Shown piece after piece: positions 7,915 to 10,162 of a DNA stretch of 10,162 nucleotides. Source of the stretch: Euperipatoides rowelli (taxonomy: Eukaryota; Onychophora; Udeonychophora; Euonychophora; Peripatopsidae); assembly GCA_003024985.2 (NCBI GenBank), contig PXIH01S0000964.1; one strand, written 5' to 3'. A model generated the notes under the pieces. It was not told where the DNA came from. It saw only the letters and a list, made by a program, of their open reading frames with translations, and did no database searches. How positions within the stretch are numbered: the stretch's first letter is position 1; each line of letters opens with the position of its first letter. Position numbers and translations under genes: made by a program.

Positions 7915-9085
7915 ATTTTTGTTGTGTAAATGAGAATTTGTAAACACAAAAAAATACACTATTTTAGTTTCTTTCAACCATCTGTCTCTATTCAAGCTTG
8001 TCGGCCTTCATCGTTTTGTTTTGTCTTAGGGCAGCTTGCATCTGTAGTTGTCTGCTTATCCCATTCTAATTATATTAAAAATATTGCAGTGTTATCAAAT
8101 CAAAAGAAAAATGGAGAAAATTTTTTTTTTAATAGGCAGTACTTTAACGAATCATTTTTTTTTTAATGAAACAGATGGTGGGAACTGTACGAAGTTAATG
8201 GTATAGGAAGGAGGAATTTGTGAAATTAACATGGGAATGGGTGGGTGGACTGTTTAAAAACATACTGCATATTATGACGATCGGGGTTATATTATTTTTA
8301 TTTGTTGGTTAATTAGTGCTTTCAAGGGATAGGGGAGTTCATTTCAAGATATAATTGCTTTCTTAATACATCATTTACAAATAATATATAACATTCATAA
8401 ATATCTTAAAAGTGACGACATCAACCGCTGAATTTAATTATCGCTTGAAATATTCAAACTGGCTTGAACATACTATTTAATCATTTATTTCGATTTGCGT
8501 GTGCGCACACTCTGAAAGATAAAAGAGTGTTCATACACAAAAGGTAATCATTTTGAAAGGCATGCATATTGAAAGGCATGTTGTCCTTCCAGCGAACATT
8601 TTATTTTCCTTTATGTTTTTATGGTTTTCTGTAGCTGGAAAGGTAGCGGCCTTTCCATGGTCCACCCATGTACGGTAGTATCACAGTCATGGCCAGTTGG
8701 GGCTTATTCTTTGTTTATTATTTTGTACATCAATCCAGAATAAGTGTTGTTCTACTAACCAGTCAATTGTTTGTGGCAACTATTTATTTTTCTTGCACTA
8801 CTATAGCGATTAGCGTATCGAGAAATCTATCGTTATAATATTTATAAAATAGTTTTCATAGCTAAACAAAATCACAGTCTGCTATGCTGTACTAGATTTC
8901 TCGAATGCTCTATCAATTCTAAGAAATACTGTATATACATCAATGCTAATGCCGTTGCTTAAAAATAGAAAAGAATAAAAATGAATACAAGCTCGAATTA
9001 CCAAACAGTTTTTTATTCCAGTAACATGGAAAACTAACCAATGACAGCAATTCGCTGAAAACAATTTTTATTTCAACACAAAATC
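7915..9085. other. Unexplained AT-rich intron sequence, no gene seen
   Basis: No supportable gene is seen here. Small structures only: a perfect 12-base palindrome GTGTGCGCACAC at 8499-8510, an 11-base direct repeat TGAAAGGCATG at 8554 and 8570, and a 7-base stem GGAAAGG/CCTTTCC with a 6-base loop at 8637-8656. The patch at 8630-8700 is richer in G and C than its surroundings, but every frame is short and none resembles ASAP. Confidence 0.6.
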
Positions 9086-9536
9086 ATACTACTATTAACA
9101 GGATTACGTCATGCTGCTATTAACGGCACTATGTCATTCTGCTATTAACAGGAATACGTCATACTTAACGGGATTACGTCATACTACTATTAACCGGATT
9201 ACCTTATACTGCTATTAACGGGACTACTTCATGCTGCTAGTAACAGGACATCATGTTGCTATTAACGGGACTACCTCATACTTTTGTTAACATATCTATC
9301 TTATATTCCTATTAATGGAACTACTTCAGTTTTCTATTAAAGGGCTTATTATTTCTATTTACACTTTTAACACCTTCACTCCAACCTGAGCCCTAACTAG
9401 TATTTAGTAAAAAGTTAGGGTTCAGATTGAGGTGTTAAGACTGTAAATAAAAAATAACAATTTTATGGAAAATGTGGTAGTTCCATTAATAGCAATATGA
9501 AGTAGTCCTATTAATAGCAAAGTACCAAAGTATGAC
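9086..9536. mobile_element. Foldback-like element: 25-base unit array plus long imperfect hairpin
   Basis: The left part is eleven head-to-tail units of a 25-base repeat: 9086, 9111, 9136, 9161 (20 bases, five deleted), 9181, 9206, 9231 (22 bases), 9253, 9278, 9303 and 9328-9352. The unit is near ATACTGCTATTAACGGGACT plus ACGTC. The array runs into a stem. The left arm 9303-9398 ends TTAACACC...CCCTAACT. The right arm 9413-9498 begins AGTTAGGG...GGTGTTAA, with a 14-base loop between. The right arm continues outward into two units in the opposite orientation (about 9481-9524, containing CCATTAATAGCAATA and CCTATTAATAGCAAAGTA). The outer edges also mirror each other: ATCATACT on the left and AGTATGAC on the right. 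Foldback transposons (sea urchin TU, Drosophila FB, Galileo) share this layout of long inverted repeats made of short tandem units. Belonging to that class is inference. No transposase is present. Confidence 0.7.
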
Positions 9537-10033
9537 AATTCATTATCGGGGAGGCATTGTCTCTAATGAACTATCAACTTACCTATAGTTATCAACTGAG
9601 AAGGCTAATTAAAGCATTCAATAATGTTTAATTTAATTATAGTGTATTTGTAGCTATTTCTAGTGTACTGTACACTGAAGATGCTTGGTAAATATTTAAC
9701 TTAAAAAGAAATGTGGAGAATGAAAATCAGTACAAATAAATTGAAAATTCCAGGGCATTCTGCTTGCAAAAATTCCAAGACATACTGAGCATGCCATAGC
9801 TTAGCACCCACTGATTTCCATCAAATTATTTTTATATTCAAATCCAATTATTGTTAATAGCGCTAGTTCAAGCATTGTGATTTAACTCGTTCCCTGTTTC
9901 TATTCATCAACTGTATTTGCTTTCTCTGGTTTCTCCAAGTTTAACTCATCGGATTTTAACTTCATTGTAAAGAACGCTGTGCATTTGTAATAATCATATC
10001 TTGCTTCTATTGACTTTACTATTTAAGTATAGT

Positions 10034-10162
10034 CAGAGGCGTAGATACGGACCCACAGGGTCCACCATTGCAGGGAGGCGCAGAAGATTGGAATGCGCAA
10101 TGGTAGGAAATAAAAAGATGAAAGGACAATTTAATTTTATTATTTTAATGAAACATTAAAAA
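10034..10162. mobile_element. Possible left terminus of a hAT-like DNA transposon (cut by window edge)
   Basis: CAGAGGCGTAGATACGGACC at 10034 resembles the CAGNGGCG start common to many hAT-superfamily terminal inverted repeats. The sequence after it (to about 10105) is clearly richer in G and C than the surrounding intron, suggesting foreign origin. The opposite terminus and target-site duplication would be beyond the window. The eight bases before it, AGTATAGT, would be the candidate duplication. Confidence 0.3.

Larger units (their letters stand above)
3634..10162 (+). other. Long repeat-rich intron downstream of the ASAP-like exon (3' end outside window)
   Basis: The intron starts at a good donor (GTAATT) at 3634 and no further ASAP exon is recognisable in the remaining 6.5 kb on the + strand. 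No gene is recognisable on the - strand either. Open frames of 60-90 codons here lack homology that I recognise, are AT-driven and often sit inside repeats. Besides the repeats listed separately, 3634-4136, 5521-6043, 6265-6805, 6904-7470 and 9537-10033 are AT-rich sequence in which I see nothing supportable beyond homopolymer runs (for example A-runs near 7282-7295). Confidence 0.75.

Noticed and set aside
7930-8166. Plus-strand 78-codon open frame
   Set aside because: It is composed of AT-rich intron sequence ending in poly-T-encoded phenylalanines, with no ASAP-like or other domain.
8630-8700. GC-richer patch near 8640 considered as an exon
   Set aside because: The frame after the AG at 8632 stops within a few codons. 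The others show no family resemblance.
9086-9352. Regular 25-base units considered as a CRISPR array
   Set aside because: The units are directly adjacent with no unique spacers, and the surrounding genome is animal.
10034-10110. tRNA- or SINE-like sequence at the right edge
   Set aside because: GC-richer and with a small stem, but I could not place A and B box promoters or a cloverleaf.

Overview
This is an AT-rich, intron-dominated stretch of an animal (metazoan) nuclear genome, probably an invertebrate. Evidence for this: long homopolymer runs and microsatellites, split coding exons with GT/AG borders and pyrimidine tracts, a decayed Copia-type retrotransposon and several minisatellites. 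There is no bacterial gene organisation, and I cannot name the species.

Only two stretches look like functional coding sequence, both on the + strand: 1792-1975 and 3565-3633. They join in phase 0 and together encode an ankyrin-repeat segment plus the start of the following linker. The match is to the ASAP family of Arf GTPase-activating proteins (BAR - PH - ArfGAP - ankyrin - proline-rich - SH3). The window is therefore an internal piece of an ASAP-like gene: the tail of one intron (1-1791), exon, a 1589-base intron, a 69-base exon, and at least 6.5 kb of the next intron (3634 to the window end). The BAR, PH, ArfGAP and SH3 parts, the promoter and the 3' end all lie outside.

The intron between the exons carries, in sense orientation, the relic of a Ty1/Copia retrotransposon. 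It consists of the RNase H end of pol with in-frame stops (2561-2908), a polypurine-like tract and a probable LTR (about 2919-3153).

The long downstream intron is a patchwork of unrelated repeats. In order: a diverged roughly 100-base repeat (4137-4540), a 38-43-base T-rich minisatellite (about 4857-5162), a 24-base minisatellite (5397-5520), a roughly 116-base duplication (6044-6264), an AT palindrome cluster (6806-6903) and an inverted-repeat segment (7471-7914). Then follows a striking foldback structure (9086-9536), in which eleven 25-base units lead into a long imperfect hairpin whose other arm carries two units in reverse orientation. The right edge (from 10034) may be the start of a hAT-like DNA transposon. 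A 7-base motif, TACTGTA or its complement TACAGTA, is scattered through the whole window well above a rough expectation.

I found no new enzyme or defence system. The observations most worth following up are the foldback/minisatellite element, the dispersed TACTGTA motif and a tandem splice donor at 1976/1980.
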